From contig CAWDVH010000001.1 of NCBI GenBank assembly GCA_963805705.1, positions 806,001 through 870,000 of the forward strand: DNA of 64,000 bases. The letters run 5' to 3'. Shown piece by piece: positions 8,690-17,332 of the stretch. The stretch is from CAWDVH01 sp963805705 (GTDB lineage: Bacteria; Actinomycetota; Actinomycetes; Streptosporangiales; Streptosporangiaceae). Made by a program: the position numbers and the translations under genes. Below the pieces are notes generated by a model, which saw nothing but the letters and a program-made list of their open reading frames with translations, did no database searches and was not told the DNA's origin. How positions within the stretch are numbered: position 1 is the first letter of the stretch; every line of letters begins with the position of its first letter.

Positions 8690-8768
8690 CGAAGTAGAGC
8701 ATCGATGATCCGACGACGGCCGATCCGAGCGCGTCCCGGCCGGTGATGCCCTCGCGCAGGAAGATCCT
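8690..8768 (-). pseudogene. EamA C-terminal remnant
   Basis: Read on the minus strand this stretch gives LREGITGRDALGSAVVGSS then MLYFAD, which parallels the last membrane segment of the two EamA proteins (LREGITGRDILGALLVGAS, VLYFTI). A 26-bp core (8737-8762) is identical to the intact copies and the rest has diverged. An in-frame stop lies just upstream, so this is a leftover 3' end of a third, older EamA gene. Confidence 0.7.
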
Positions 8769-8780
8769 CCAGGCTTGGCT

Positions 8781-9182
8781 TCAGTCCTGGGGAGACAGGG
8801 TCACCAGCCCGGCGGCCCTCGCCGCGGTGGCGAGGCGGGTGTCGTAGGTGACCAGGCCATCGAGATCCGGACCGAGGATGCGCGCGGTGGCGAGGTGGAT
8901 GGCGGCGAGGGAGCGAAGGGCGCGGTCAGGCTCGGCCATCGCCGCCTCCACGACCTCATCATTAATGGCGACGTAGGAGAAGGCGGTCAGCAGGTCCCTG
9001 GCATCGGGAAGAAGCACGGGCGCGGCGCGGCCAACCGCCCGGGTGACCTCGATCCGCAGCAGTGCGGAACTCACCCACTCGGCGTTCGCGTGACTGTCGT
9101 AGAACGCCGCGAACGCTTTCGAGTGGCTCTCCTCGGCCAGGAGCTTGATCACTGCGGACGTGTCGGCGTAATACAGGCTCAC
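8781..9182 (-). CDS. vapC: VapC-type PIN-domain toxin
   Basis: A 133-residue PIN-domain protein. VapC toxins are Mg2+-dependent RNases that cut tRNA or rRNA and are held inactive by the cognate antitoxin. Acidic residues visible are Asp7 (YYADTSAVIKL), Glu45 (LLRIEVTRA) and Asp114 (VTYDTRLATA). The usual Asp in the LDAIHLA motif is Ala here (SLAAIHLATA, residue 93; codon GCC). That loss could weaken or abolish RNase activity. It overlaps the antitoxin gene by 4 bp (ATGA), a standard coupled arrangement. Confidence 0.88.
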   Translation of the reverse strand: MSLYYADTSAVIKLLAEESHSKAFAAFYDSHANAEWVSSALLRIEVTRAVGRAAPVLLPDARDLLTAFSYVAINDEVVEAAMAEPDRALRSLAAIHLATARILGPDLDGLVTYDTRLATAARAAGLVTLSPQD

Positions 9183-9475
9183 CAGCGTTCCTCGTCCCGC
9201 ATCGCTGCGAGGGTCGCGGAGAGCTGGTCAGTGCCATCCCCCGGATGCATGCGCGGACGATAGCCAGGACGGCTGGCCAGGGTTGCGCGCCCGGACGCTA
9301 CGAGGCGCTCCAGGATCGGTGTTGGCGTGCGTTCCCCGACCGGCACGATCCGGGCGATGAGCCGCCCGTGTTCAGTGATATCGACCGTCTCGCCGTGCCG
9401 GACCCGCGCGAGCACCTCGCTCGTGTGGTGGCGCAGGTCCCGCAGGCCGACTGAGTGCGCGTCAGTGGTCGTCAC
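9179..9475 (-). CDS. vapB: Phd/YefM-type antitoxin of the VapBC module
   Basis: A 98-residue antitoxin. Its N-terminus has the Phd/YefM DNA-binding fold signature (VGLRDLRHHTSEVLARVRHG, then VDITEHGRLIARIVP), and the C-terminal third, rich in charged residues, would bind and block the toxin. The GTG at 9475 gives the family's normal length; a longer frame runs into Pro-rich shadow translation. A near-perfect dyad lies 10 bp upstream, as expected for autoregulation. It begins 13 bp after the stop of EamA copy 2 on the same strand, so read-through from that gene is likely. Confidence 0.88.
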   Translation of the reverse strand: MTTTDAHSVGLRDLRHHTSEVLARVRHGETVDITEHGRLIARIVPVGERTPTPILERLVASGRATLASRPGYRPRMHPGDGTDQLSATLAAMRDEERW

Positions 9476-9484
9476 GCGACTAAA

Positions 9485-9507
9485 TGTATCACAGTTTTGT
9501 GGATACA
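9485..9507. promoter_or_regulatory. Inverted repeat upstream of vapB, likely autoregulatory operator
   Basis: TGTATCACA and TGTGGATACA face each other around a TTT-type centre, differing by one extra base in an arm. The site is AT-rich against its surroundings and ends 10 bp from the antitoxin start. Phd/VapB antitoxins usually bind such dyads to repress their own operon. It also contains the stop codon of EamA copy 2. Confidence 0.6.
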
Positions 9508-10487
9508 AGAGGGCGTGCTGCAGGACCGGACGCGTCTGTGGCGGTGGCCGTGGCGGGGGCGGTGGCCGGGGCGGTGGCGGTGGCTGGGGTGGTGGCGTGG
9601 TGGTGGTCGGTGATGGTGAAGTACAGGACGGAGGCGCCGACCAGCAGGGCGCCGAGGATGTCACGGCCGGTGATGCCCTCGCGCAGGAACAGCACCGCCG
9701 AGGCCACGCCGAACACCGGGATCAGGTTGAGCACGATCGCCGCCCGCCCCGCCTGGACCCGCACGATCACCTGGTTGAACAGCAGGAAGCTGACCGCGAA
9801 CCCGCCCACCCCGACCAGGACCGCCGCCACCCAGAACCGCGGCGCGCCCGGCACGCCCGCCGGCGCGGCGCCTGTGCCCCACCGCACCGCGGTGACCAGC
9901 ACGCAGGCCGCCGTGGCCACCGTGAACTGCCACGCCGTCAGCGACAGCGCATCCGAGCCGTCGCCGAACCGCCGGGCCGCGATGGTGTACAGCGCCGCGC
10001 TCAGCATGCCCCCCGCCACCAGCAGGTCACCGGCCGCGGTGCCGCGGCCCGCGCCCGCGCCGGCCAGCACCACCAGCCCGCCCAGCGCCCCCGCCACCGC
10101 CAGGACCGCCGGGCGCGACACCCGCTCCCGCAGCAGCACCGCCGCCAGCGCCACCACCAGCGCCGACTCCAGCCCGCCGATCACCGCCCCGTGCACCGCG
10201 CTGGTCAGCGACAAGCCCACCGTGTCCCCCAGGTAGGCCAGCGCCGGCTCCAGCAGACCCAGCAGCACCGGCAGCCACCACGACCCCGGCGGCCGGTACC
10301 CCCGCACCACCAGCACCACCCACAGCACCGCCGTGGCCGCCAGCAGCTCCACGCACAACAGCGACACCGGATCAAACCCCCCCAGCGCGAACTTCGTCCC
10401 GCTGACCGCCACCCCCCACAACCCCGCCGCCACCCCCAGCCCCACCACCGGACGCCGCAGCCCGGCCAGGCCCATGCGCAGCGCCAC
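9489..10487 (-). CDS. EamA/DMT-family transporter, copy 2
   Basis: A 332-residue transporter with about ten membrane segments, identical in its core to copy 1. The start is well supported: GTG at 10487 with GAGGAGA six bases upstream, giving MALRMGLAGLRRP directly before the first helix. The C-terminal repeat is shorter than in copy 1 and ends in a different tail (DASGPAARPLVSTKL) after the duplication breakpoint at 9540. This copy has the more convincing 5' end and could be the donor for copy 1's core or the product of conversion; the sequence alone cannot decide. It precedes vapBC on the same strand. Confidence 0.85.
   Translation of the reverse strand: MALRMGLAGLRRPVVGLGVAAGLWGVAVSGTKFALGGFDPVSLLCVELLAATAVLWVVLVVRGYRPPGSWWLPVLLGLLEPALAYLGDTVGLSLTSAVHGAVIGGLESALVVALAAVLLRERVSRPAVLAVAGALGGLVVLAGAGAGRGTAAGDLLVAGGMLSAALYTIAARRFGDGSDALSLTAWQFTVATAACVLVTAVRWGTGAAPAGVPGAPRFWVAAVLVGVGGFAVSFLLFNQVIVRVQAGRAAIVLNLIPVFGVASAVLFLREGITGRDILGALLVGASVLYFTITDHHHATTPATATAPATAPATATATDASGPAARPLVSTKL
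9540..10469. repeat. Exact ~930-bp direct repeat, unit 2
   Basis: Second unit of the block at 6423-7352, same orientation. The sequences part at 9539 and 10470. Between the units lie the small membrane protein, the MazG-like gene, the EamA remnant and vapBC, so recombination between units would delete about 3.1 kb. Confidence 0.9.
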
Positions 10488-10627
10488 GATGTCTCCTCGA
10501 TCAAAAGAATGGATCGAATCGACCGTAAGCAGGATGGCCCTATGCCCGAATCGGGGATAGCCCCCTGTTTAATGCGCGACGACCACAATGAATGAGCGCG
10601 GCTATAGCCGGAAATGGACCGGCGCCG

Positions 10628-11485
10628 CTACTTCCTGGGCCGGTACCGCAGGCGCTTCCTGGCTGTCTCGGTCTTGCCGGTGCGCTCGTTGACGACGGCG
10701 AGCTTCTTGGCCCGGTCCAGGTCCGCGAGGCTGATCAGGCCGTTGGCGAGGAGGAACTCGGGCAGCTCGCGCTGGTGGCGCTGCTCGTTCCAGATGCGGC
10801 GCTGGAGCTCCTTCTTGTAGTCAGAGACCGCGCCCTCGCCGCTCAGGTCCAGCGCGATGGCAACCTCGGTCATCGGCACGGCCTGCGGGGCGACGGCGCC
10901 GAGGATGAACTCCTGGTACAGGTAGGCGATCGCCATGCAGGCCGTGTCATTGCGCTCGAAGAAGGCACGGACCCTGGGCACCGCGTCGGGCCGGGCCGGG
11001 CTGACGTGACCGGCTCCCGCCCCGGCCGCTGCCGACCCGTTCTGGCGGGGGCTCTCCTGGGTGCGCGGCTGGCCGGCGCTGATCGGCACGGTCGGCTGGT
11101 CACGCTGGCGGGACGGGACGTCGATGCACACCGGCAGTACCCACCGACCCACGCTGACCAGCCAGGACCCGGCCTCAAGCCGCACCGGGACGGTCTCGTA
11201 CTGGGCCGGGGCGATCGGCAGCACATGCCGGGCGGCCGTCTGCACGCTCTGGTAGTTCCCGGTGAACTCGGCCGCGTACGGCGCCACGTACACCCGGTGA
11301 GTGGTATCGCGGCTGAACAGCTCCCACCGGTAGTGCACGAAGCGCAGGCCCGCGCAGCGCGGGGACCGGTGCAGGCTGGTGTCCTGGCCGCCGCTGAGCA
11401 GTGTCCGGTCCAGCCAGGTGATCTCATCGGGCGGCCGGTTCAGCCAGGCGCCCTGCGCGGCTGACCAGACCACGAGCTGACTCAT
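10628..11485 (-). CDS. Unknown protein beside FHA gene, possible winged-helix C-terminus
   Basis: A 285-residue soluble protein I cannot assign. The N-terminal half is rich in aromatic and beta-prone residues (LVVWSAAQGAWLNRP, FVHYRWELF, VYVAPYAAEF). A Gly/Ala/Pro linker is followed by a helical C-terminal part with a pattern like a winged helix (VPMTEVAIALDLSGEGAVSDYKKELQRRIW) and a very basic end (RKRLRYRPRK). The ATG at 11485 (MSQLVVW) is preferred to the upstream start. It follows the FHA-domain gene on the same strand after 109 bp, so a link to phospho-threonine signalling is possible but only by position. Confidence 0.6.
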   Translation of the reverse strand: MSQLVVWSAAQGAWLNRPPDEITWLDRTLLSGGQDTSLHRSPRCAGLRFVHYRWELFSRDTTHRVYVAPYAAEFTGNYQSVQTAARHVLPIAPAQYETVPVRLEAGSWLVSVGRWVLPVCIDVPSRQRDQPTVPISAGQPRTQESPRQNGSAAAGAGAGHVSPARPDAVPRVRAFFERNDTACMAIAYLYQEFILGAVAPQAVPMTEVAIALDLSGEGAVSDYKKELQRRIWNEQRHQRELPEFLLANGLISLADLDRAKKLAVVNERTGKTETARKRLRYRPRK

Positions 11486-11594
11486 CGCAACCCACCCACT
11501 GCCCCCGGCACGGCGTGTCATGGACACAGGCATCAGTCCTGCGATGTCTGCGACCATAACATCCGCCCGATCCCGCGGGGTCGCCCTGCTGGCG

Positions 11595-12702
11595 CTAGCC
11601 GTGCGCGGGCAGGGGCTTGTCCCAGCCGATCTCGACGCGTGACATCAGCGCGCCGGGTTGCGTGCCCCAGCCGATCGAGTCGCCGTCGCGGATCGTGTGC
11701 TCGCCGGTCAGCGGGGTGCCGTTGAGCGTGACGCCGTTGCGTCCGAGGTTGATGATCTGCCACCGGCCGTCGGTGAAGGTCAGCTCGGCGTGCACCCGGG
11801 ACACGGTGGGCTCCTCGGGCAGCCGCAGCTCGACATCGGTGCCCCGCCCGGCCCGCGCCCCTGAGGTGCGGGTCTCGGCCACCGAGCCCCTGGTCACCAG
11901 GCGCAGCAGCGGGACGGGCGCCACGGCCGTGACCGTGGCGGAGTCCGCCACGACGGTCTGGGCGGCGGCCAGGTCCAGGCTCGGCGTCGGCGGCCCGGCG
12001 CGGGTATGCCCGTTGGCGCGGCCGCCCCCGGCATAGGCGACGGCCGGGGCGGCTGGCTGCGGCTGGAACTGCGGATACGGCTGGAGGCCGCGGATATGGC
12101 TGGGGCTGGGCATACGACTGGGGCTCGGCATATGACGGGGGCTGGGCGTACGACCGGGACGATCCGGCCGGGCGGCCCTGCTTCAGCTGGTAGCGGCCAG
12201 CGGGGACTGCCGGATCACCCATAACGCAGACTCCCACCGGGCCGGCGCTGGCCAGCCCGGCGCCGCGGGCGGCGATCTGAGATTCGTACACCTCGGTGGC
12301 GCTCGAGTTGATCAGGTCGATGTCCATCATGTCGGTCAGCGAGGCCAGGTCGCCGGGGTTGATCCGCAGCTCGACCTGGTTCGGCGCGAGCACAGATCCG
12401 CCTGGGGTGACGATGAGCACCTCGGACAGGTGCCGCAGGCTCAGCTGCAGCACGTCCCGGCCGTCCCGCCACGGCCGGGAGGCCAGGGCCTGCACCCACG
12501 GGTGGCTGCCGTTGACGCCCAGGTACCGCAGCGCGATCACCAGCCCGATGACGGCCGCCGCGAGCATCAGCAGCAAGACCGTGCCCGCGGCGATGGAGCC
12601 GGCGCTGTGCACGAAGAGCGCCCACAAGACGGCGATGCCCGCCACGGCCACCCAGCGCCTCCGGCTGCGCGACTGCAGCGGAACGCGGGGCGGGCGCGGC
12701 AT
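11595..12702 (-). CDS. Membrane-anchored FHA-domain protein, apparent frameshift
   Basis: The N-terminal part has two hydrophobic segments (about residues 18-55) and a soluble region. A Gln/Pro/Tyr repeat region (SYAQPPSYAEPQ) follows, where the frame breaks at about 12085-12095. The other frame then gives a Pro/Gln segment and a complete FHA domain (VELRLPEEPTVSRVHAEL, INLGRNGVTLNGTPL, IRDGDSIGWG) ending at 11595. FHA domains bind phospho-Thr peptides; relatives act with Ser/Thr kinases at the membrane. Removing one C in the GCGGCCTCC run would restore a single protein. The ATG at 12702 is chosen because it directly precedes the membrane segment. Sequencing error or a real null mutation are both possible. 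Confidence 0.75.
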
Positions 12703-13033
12703 TGCGTCACTGCGACCAGCCAATCGGACACCTTCCCAGAAGTCTGCGCCGGCCCGTTGACAGGCCGGCTCGCCTGATGAGGATGCTGCGCACGGCGGGC
12801 GCCCGTCAACGAATCGGGGGCTCTTCCCAGATATCTGGAAAACCGCTGGGCGGGCCCGCGACACGGTACTGGCACGTACAGCAGGCCACGCGGGATCTCG
12901 AAGGTCACATATCAGATAACGCTGGGCGTCTAGCTCTTTCCCTGCGGTTAACGACGGTATAGATACTAGCTATGGAGCATTCCGGCGAGTTTCGGGCCGG
13001 GGCCGAGGCAAGCGAGTGAACGACAGGGAGACC
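12703..13033. other. Divergent promoter region between FHA and S53 peptidase genes
   Basis: About 330 bp. The part at 12900-12985 is unusually AT-rich for this DNA (ATATCAGATAAC, GGTATAGATACTAG) and is a plausible promoter for the secreted peptidase. No open frame here looks real. Confidence 0.5.
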
Positions 13034-15004
13034 ATGTCCAGAAAAAGGACGATCGTCGCCGCTGTAAGTGCGACCGCGACGATGGCAGGCATGATGATAG
13101 CGGGCGGAAGCGGAGCCGCGATGGCGTCACCGGCGCCGACGGTCACGCAACTGCCCGGCAGCGCGGTGCCGTTCACCAGCCACGCCCGTGCCACCGGCGC
13201 CGTCGCCGGTTCCCAGCCGCTGTCGATCCAGGTATGGCTGAAGGGACAGACGGCGGCCGCGCAGAACTTCGCCACGGCGGTGAGCACGCCCGGCAGCCCG
13301 CAGTTCCATCACTACCTGAGCCCGGATAGCTACACCGCCCGGTTCGGCCCGACTCGCGCCGAGGCCAGCAAGGTCGAGGCGTGGCTGCGCGCCCAGGGCT
13401 TCACCGGCATCACGGTCGACTCGCAGCGCTCCTACGTGCGGGCCACGGCGACCACCGCCAAGATCAACAAGGCGTTCGCCGTGACGCTGAAGCTCTACCA
13501 GCCGTCGGCCAAGGTGAACGCCGGGAAGTTCCAGCTGCGCGCCAACAACCGGGCCGTCTCCGTGCCCAGCTCGCTGGCCAGCAGCGTCGCCGGCGTCACC
13601 GGCATGGACAACGCCGCGCCGATCGTCCCGCTTGAGGGCCCGAACGGCAAGACCCCCAGCACGCCGCAGGCCGCGAAGGTGAGCAGCAAGGCCTGCTCTC
13701 ACTACTACGGCCAGCACATTACCCGCGGCCTGCCCCGGCATTTCGGGGTAACGGCCTTCCCGACCGAGGCGTGCGGGTATACCGCCCGGCAGTTCAGGGT
13801 GGCCTACGGCGCTAACATGCACAACACCGGCCGGGGCCAGACAATCGCGCTGGTGGAGCTGGGCCTGACCCCGGAGATGTTCCGTACGCTGCGCGACTAC
13901 GCCAAGGCCGTCCGCATGCCCTCCCCGGTCAAGAGCCGCTACCACGAGCTGTCGCTCGGTCAGGGCAGCGCCTGCGGGGACTTTTTCGATGTGGAAGAGC
14001 AGCTCGACGTCGAGTCTTCCTACGACATGGCCCCCGGAGCGCACCAGCTCGTGGTCGGCGGCGACAGCTGCAATAACGGCGACTTCGGCCTGCAGGGGCT
14101 GTTCAACGCGGATCTCGCGGTCCTGGGCGGCAACGGCCATCACCCGCGGGCGTCGATTGCCTCCAACTCGTGGGAGAGCGGCGATGAGAGCCAGCCCGCC
14201 TTGCTGACGAACATCGAGCATGCTTTCCTGCTGCGTGCCGCCGCTGAGGGCGTGGGCATGTACTTCTCGGCCGGCGACGCGTCTGGTCCGGAGTCTCCGT
14301 CGACTGACCCCTTCGCGGTCTCGGTCGGCGGGACCACGCTCGGGATCAGCAAGACCGACACCCGCCTGTTTGAGACCGGCTGGTCCACCGGCGAGTCGTT
14401 CCGGTCGGGCAAGCGCCTGAAGTGGATCTTCTGCTGTGAGCAGGGTGCCTCCGGTGGCGGTGCCAGCCTGCTGTGGAAGGAGCCCGGCTACCAGAAGCGA
14501 GTGGTTCCGGCCGCCCTGGCCAAGGGTCCCGGCAACCGCGGCCCCAGCCGGGTCGCGCCCGACATCAGCGCCGACGCCGATCCGTTCACCGGGTTTGCCG
14601 TGGGCCTGCTCAACATTGATCCCCCCGCCGCTCCCTCGTTCTTCCTGAGCGACATCGGCGGGACGAGCCTGGCCGCGCCGCTGGTGGCCGGCATCGTGGC
14701 CGCGGCCCAGCAGGGGCAGCACACGACGTTCGGGCTCATCAACCCGGCGATCTACAAGCTGGCCGGGACCAGCGCCATCCACGACGCCCGGCCGCTGACC
14801 AGCCACAGTCCCGCGCTGTTCCGCGGGACGGTCTGCGACACCGCCACCTGCGGCGAGCAGCTGCTGACCACGTTCGACGACCAGAACCCCCACATGTTCG
14901 GCTACACCGGGCAGGTCACGCTGAAGGGCTATGACAACATGACCGGCGTCGGCACGCCCGCCGGGCAGAGGTTCATCACCGCCCTGCGCCGGCTGGAGAA
15001 GTAG
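13034..15004 (+). CDS. Secreted S53 (sedolisin/kumamolisin) peptidase with propeptide
   Basis: A 656-residue pre-pro-enzyme. A signal peptide (basic MSRKRT, hydrophobic core, AMASPAP) is followed by a Pro-kumamolisin activation domain (to about residue 190) and the catalytic domain. The Glu/Asp pair of the Ser-Glu-Asp triad lies in FDVEEQLDVESSYDMAPG and the nucleophile in GGTSLAAPLVAG (about residue 540). The C-terminal AIHDARPL to MTGVGTP part matches the calcium-binding region. Such enzymes are carboxyl-serine peptidases active at low pH outside the cell. The ATG at 13034 is preferred over GTG 13016 because GGGAG lies just before it. Confidence 0.92.
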   Translation: MSRKRTIVAAVSATATMAGMMIAGGSGAAMASPAPTVTQLPGSAVPFTSHARATGAVAGSQPLSIQVWLKGQTAAAQNFATAVSTPGSPQFHHYLSPDSYTARFGPTRAEASKVEAWLRAQGFTGITVDSQRSYVRATATTAKINKAFAVTLKLYQPSAKVNAGKFQLRANNRAVSVPSSLASSVAGVTGMDNAAPIVPLEGPNGKTPSTPQAAKVSSKACSHYYGQHITRGLPRHFGVTAFPTEACGYTARQFRVAYGANMHNTGRGQTIALVELGLTPEMFRTLRDYAKAVRMPSPVKSRYHELSLGQGSACGDFFDVEEQLDVESSYDMAPGAHQLVVGGDSCNNGDFGLQGLFNADLAVLGGNGHHPRASIASNSWESGDESQPALLTNIEHAFLLRAAAEGVGMYFSAGDASGPESPSTDPFAVSVGGTTLGISKTDTRLFETGWSTGESFRSGKRLKWIFCCEQGASGGGASLLWKEPGYQKRVVPAALAKGPGNRGPSRVAPDISADADPFTGFAVGLLNIDPPAAPSFFLSDIGGTSLAAPLVAGIVAAAQQGQHTTFGLINPAIYKLAGTSAIHDARPLTSHSPALFRGTVCDTATCGEQLLTTFDDQNPHMFGYTGQVTLKGYDNMTGVGTPAGQRFITALRRLEK

Positions 15005-15048
15005 GACCGGCGCGGCGCAGCCCGCGGATCTGGCTGCTCGGCAAGTCT

Positions 15049-15082
15049 GGCCGGGCCCTCCCCATAGCGGGGGGGCCCGGCC
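15049..15082. terminator. Hairpin between convergent genes
   Basis: GGCCGGGCCCTCCCC pairs with GGGGGGGCCCGGCC around a short ATAGC loop. It lies between the convergent S53 peptidase and PEP mutase-like genes and could end transcription from both sides. Confidence 0.7.
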
Positions 15083-15897
15083 TACTGCTGAAGTCCTACC
15101 GCGAGTTCCTCAAGGGTCTCCTGCAGCCAGGCGCACATGGCCGAGTGCAGGCCGGAGCCGAGCGAGATCCGGGCCACGCCCAGCTCGGCCAGTCGCATCA
15201 GCCCGGATACGCCGGGCCGGTAGAGGATGTTGACGGGCCCGCCCATGCCGTCGGTCAGGCGGCCGATGACATCATCACCGGCCGCCGTGATCGGATAGAC
15301 GCAGTCGGCGCCGGCGGCCAGGTACCGCCGGCCGCGCGAGATCGCCTCGGCCACGACGTCCGCCGCCTGGTCCCCGCTCCCGCTGCCCGCCGCGTCCCCG
15401 TTCCCGGCCTCGTTGTTCCCGCCCCGCGCCGCGGCCCGCAGGAAAACGTCGACGCGGGCATTCACCACCAGCGGCACTCCCGCCGCGGCGCCCGCCGCTA
15501 CCACCCCGGCCAGAAAGTCGCACTGGGCCTGCACGTCGACCAGGCCGCCGTGCTCGTAGTCGGTGTCCTCCAGGTTGCAGCCCGCCACCCCGGCCTCGAG
15601 CAGCCGCTCGACCAGCTCGGCCGGCGCGAGCCCGTAGCCGGCCTCGGCGTCGACGGTGACCGGGACGTCCACCGCGGCCGCGATCCGCCCGGCGGCGGCC
15701 ATCATCTCGCCGACCGGCGCGGCCTGGCCGTCCTCGTACCCGAGAGAGCGGGCGACCGCGGCACTGCTGGTCGCCACCACGGCAAAACGGGCCGCGACCA
15801 GCAGGGCCGAGGGAACATCCCAGGCGTTGGGCAGCAGCACCGGCGCCCCCGGCCGGTGCATCTCACGCAGCGCGGCAGCACGCTCAGACAGGCTCAT
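15082..15897 (-). CDS. Isocitrate lyase/PEP mutase family enzyme
   Basis: A 271-residue TIM-barrel protein of the PEP mutase/isocitrate lyase superfamily, whose members make or break C-C or C-P bonds next to a carboxylate. Seen are LLPNAWDVPSALL, VDAEAGYG (metal-binding acidic residues), NLEDTDYEHGGL and VVNARVDVFL. A Gly/Asn/Asp-rich insertion (GGNNEAGNGDAAGSGSGD) interrupts the later part. The ATG at 15897 overlaps the stop of the upstream efflux gene by 14 bp, so the two are one transcript. Oxaloacetate-decarboxylase-like or phosphonate-related roles are possible; the lyase Cys motif KKCGH of true isocitrate lyase is absent. Confidence 0.85.
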   Translation of the reverse strand: MSLSERAAALREMHRPGAPVLLPNAWDVPSALLVAARFAVVATSSAAVARSLGYEDGQAAPVGEMMAAAGRIAAAVDVPVTVDAEAGYGLAPAELVERLLEAGVAGCNLEDTDYEHGGLVDVQAQCDFLAGVVAAGAAAGVPLVVNARVDVFLRAAARGGNNEAGNGDAAGSGSGDQAADVVAEAISRGRRYLAAGADCVYPITAAGDDVIGRLTDGMGGPVNILYRPGVSGLMRLAELGVARISLGSGLHSAMCAWLQETLEELAVGLQQ

Positions 15898-17332
15898 GCA
15901 GACGGATCGTACTAGCCGCCGCGGGAAGGGCCGGGCGGCGGCGCGGCATGCTAGCGGCGGCGATCGCCCCGGCCAGCGCGAGCGCCGCGGCGACACCCAT
16001 CGCAGGCGCGAAACCGGCCGTGAACGCCTGCGGCGACCCGAAGCCGCCCGTCGCGCCGAACGCGCTCACCACGATCGCGATCCCGAAGACCCCGCCCAGC
16101 TGCCGCAGCATGCTGAATATCCCCGACGCCTGCCCGATCTGGGCCACCGGCACCGCGCCGACGACCGCCTTCTGCGCGGCGGGCATGGCCATCGACATGC
16201 CGCAGCCGCCGATGATCAGGGGCAGCAGCAGCTGCGGATAGGCCGGACCAGTCCGGGCGATGAGCGCGAGCCAGCCCATCCCGGCCGTCTGCAGGATCAG
16301 CCCGCTCGCCATCAGCGCGCGCTCGCCGACCCGGTCGGCGAGGTTCCCGGCGACCGGCGCGCAGACCATCAGCGTGCCGGTCCACGGCATCAGCCGCAGT
16401 CCCGCGCCGAGCGGCCCGTACCCGAGGGCGGTCTGCAGGTACTGCGCCAGGAAAAACAGCGTCCCGTACATCGATCCGATCAGGAAGAAGTTCGCCGCGT
16501 TGGCCGCGGCGAACGCCCGGATCCCGAAGAACCGCATGGGCAGCATCGGCGCGCTCGTGCGCAGCTCCCATCCGACGAAGGCGGCCAGCAGGCCCGCGCC
16601 GGCCGTCGCCGCGACGATCACCTCCCGGCTGCCCCAGCCCGCGCTGTTGCCGCGCACCAGCGCCCAGACCAGCCCGAACGCGGCGCCCGTGGCCAGCAGC
16701 ACGCCGCATATATCAAAACGGAAATTCGGCCCGCGGCTCTCGCCCAGATGCCGCCGGACGCCCGCGATGACGATTACTCCGATCGGGATGTTGATCCAGA
16801 AGATCCACCGCCATGTCAGCCCCTGGGCGACCGCCCCGCCGACGAACGGGCCGCTGAAGGTGGCCAGGCCGGTCAGTCCGCTGAAGATCCCGAGTGCCCG
16901 GCCCCGGCGATGCGGCGGGAAGGCGGCGCTCAGCTGGGTCAGGGCCAGCGGCATGATCAGCGCGGCGCCCGCTCCCTCGACGGCCCGCGCGGCGATCAGG
17001 GCGCCGATGCCCGGCGACAGCGCGCACGCCGCGGACGCCGCGGTGAACAGCCCCAGCCCGGCCGCGAACATCCGCCGGCGGCCGAACCGGTCGCCGAGCG
17101 CCGCGCCGGTCAGCAGCAGCACGGCGAAGCTCAGGACGTAGGCGCTGACCGTCCACTCCAGGGTCTCGACGGAGGCGCCGAGATCATGGCGGATCGTGGT
17201 CAGCGCGGTGGCGACGATGGTGCTGTCCAGCGCGATCATGAACGATGCGGCGGAGGTCAGGCCGAGGACCCATCGCTGCGTCGGCGTCATCGCGGCATGG
17301 CGGGGGCGCACGCCTGTTTCCTGGAGAGTCAT
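15884..17332 (-). CDS. MFS efflux transporter, DHA2 (EmrB/QacA) type
   Basis: A 482-residue inner-membrane protein with about 14 hydrophobic helices. The A-motif GDRFGRRRM follows helix 2 and an R-rich loop lies before helix 4 (IAARAVEGAGAALIMPL). DHA2 pumps export drugs, dyes or metabolites using the proton gradient. It is the first gene of a two-gene unit with the PEP mutase-like enzyme, to which it is coupled by overlap, and is divergent from the ECF sigma factor 122 bp away. The substrate cannot be told. Confidence 0.9.
   Translation of the reverse strand: MTLQETGVRPRHAAMTPTQRWVLGLTSAASFMIALDSTIVATALTTIRHDLGASVETLEWTVSAYVLSFAVLLLTGAALGDRFGRRRMFAAGLGLFTAASAACALSPGIGALIAARAVEGAGAALIMPLALTQLSAAFPPHRRGRALGIFSGLTGLATFSGPFVGGAVAQGLTWRWIFWINIPIGVIVIAGVRRHLGESRGPNFRFDICGVLLATGAAFGLVWALVRGNSAGWGSREVIVAATAGAGLLAAFVGWELRTSAPMLPMRFFGIRAFAAANAANFFLIGSMYGTLFFLAQYLQTALGYGPLGAGLRLMPWTGTLMVCAPVAGNLADRVGERALMASGLILQTAGMGWLALIARTGPAYPQLLLPLIIGGCGMSMAMPAAQKAVVGAVPVAQIGQASGIFSMLRQLGGVFGIAIVVSAFGATGGFGSPQAFTAGFAPAMGVAAALALAGAIAAASMPRRRPALPAAASTIRLHEPV

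Noticed and set aside
9485..9507. Reading the dyad near 9485 as a recombination site at the duplication edge
   Set aside because: The repeat boundary is 33 bp away at 9540; the dyad fits an antitoxin operator better.
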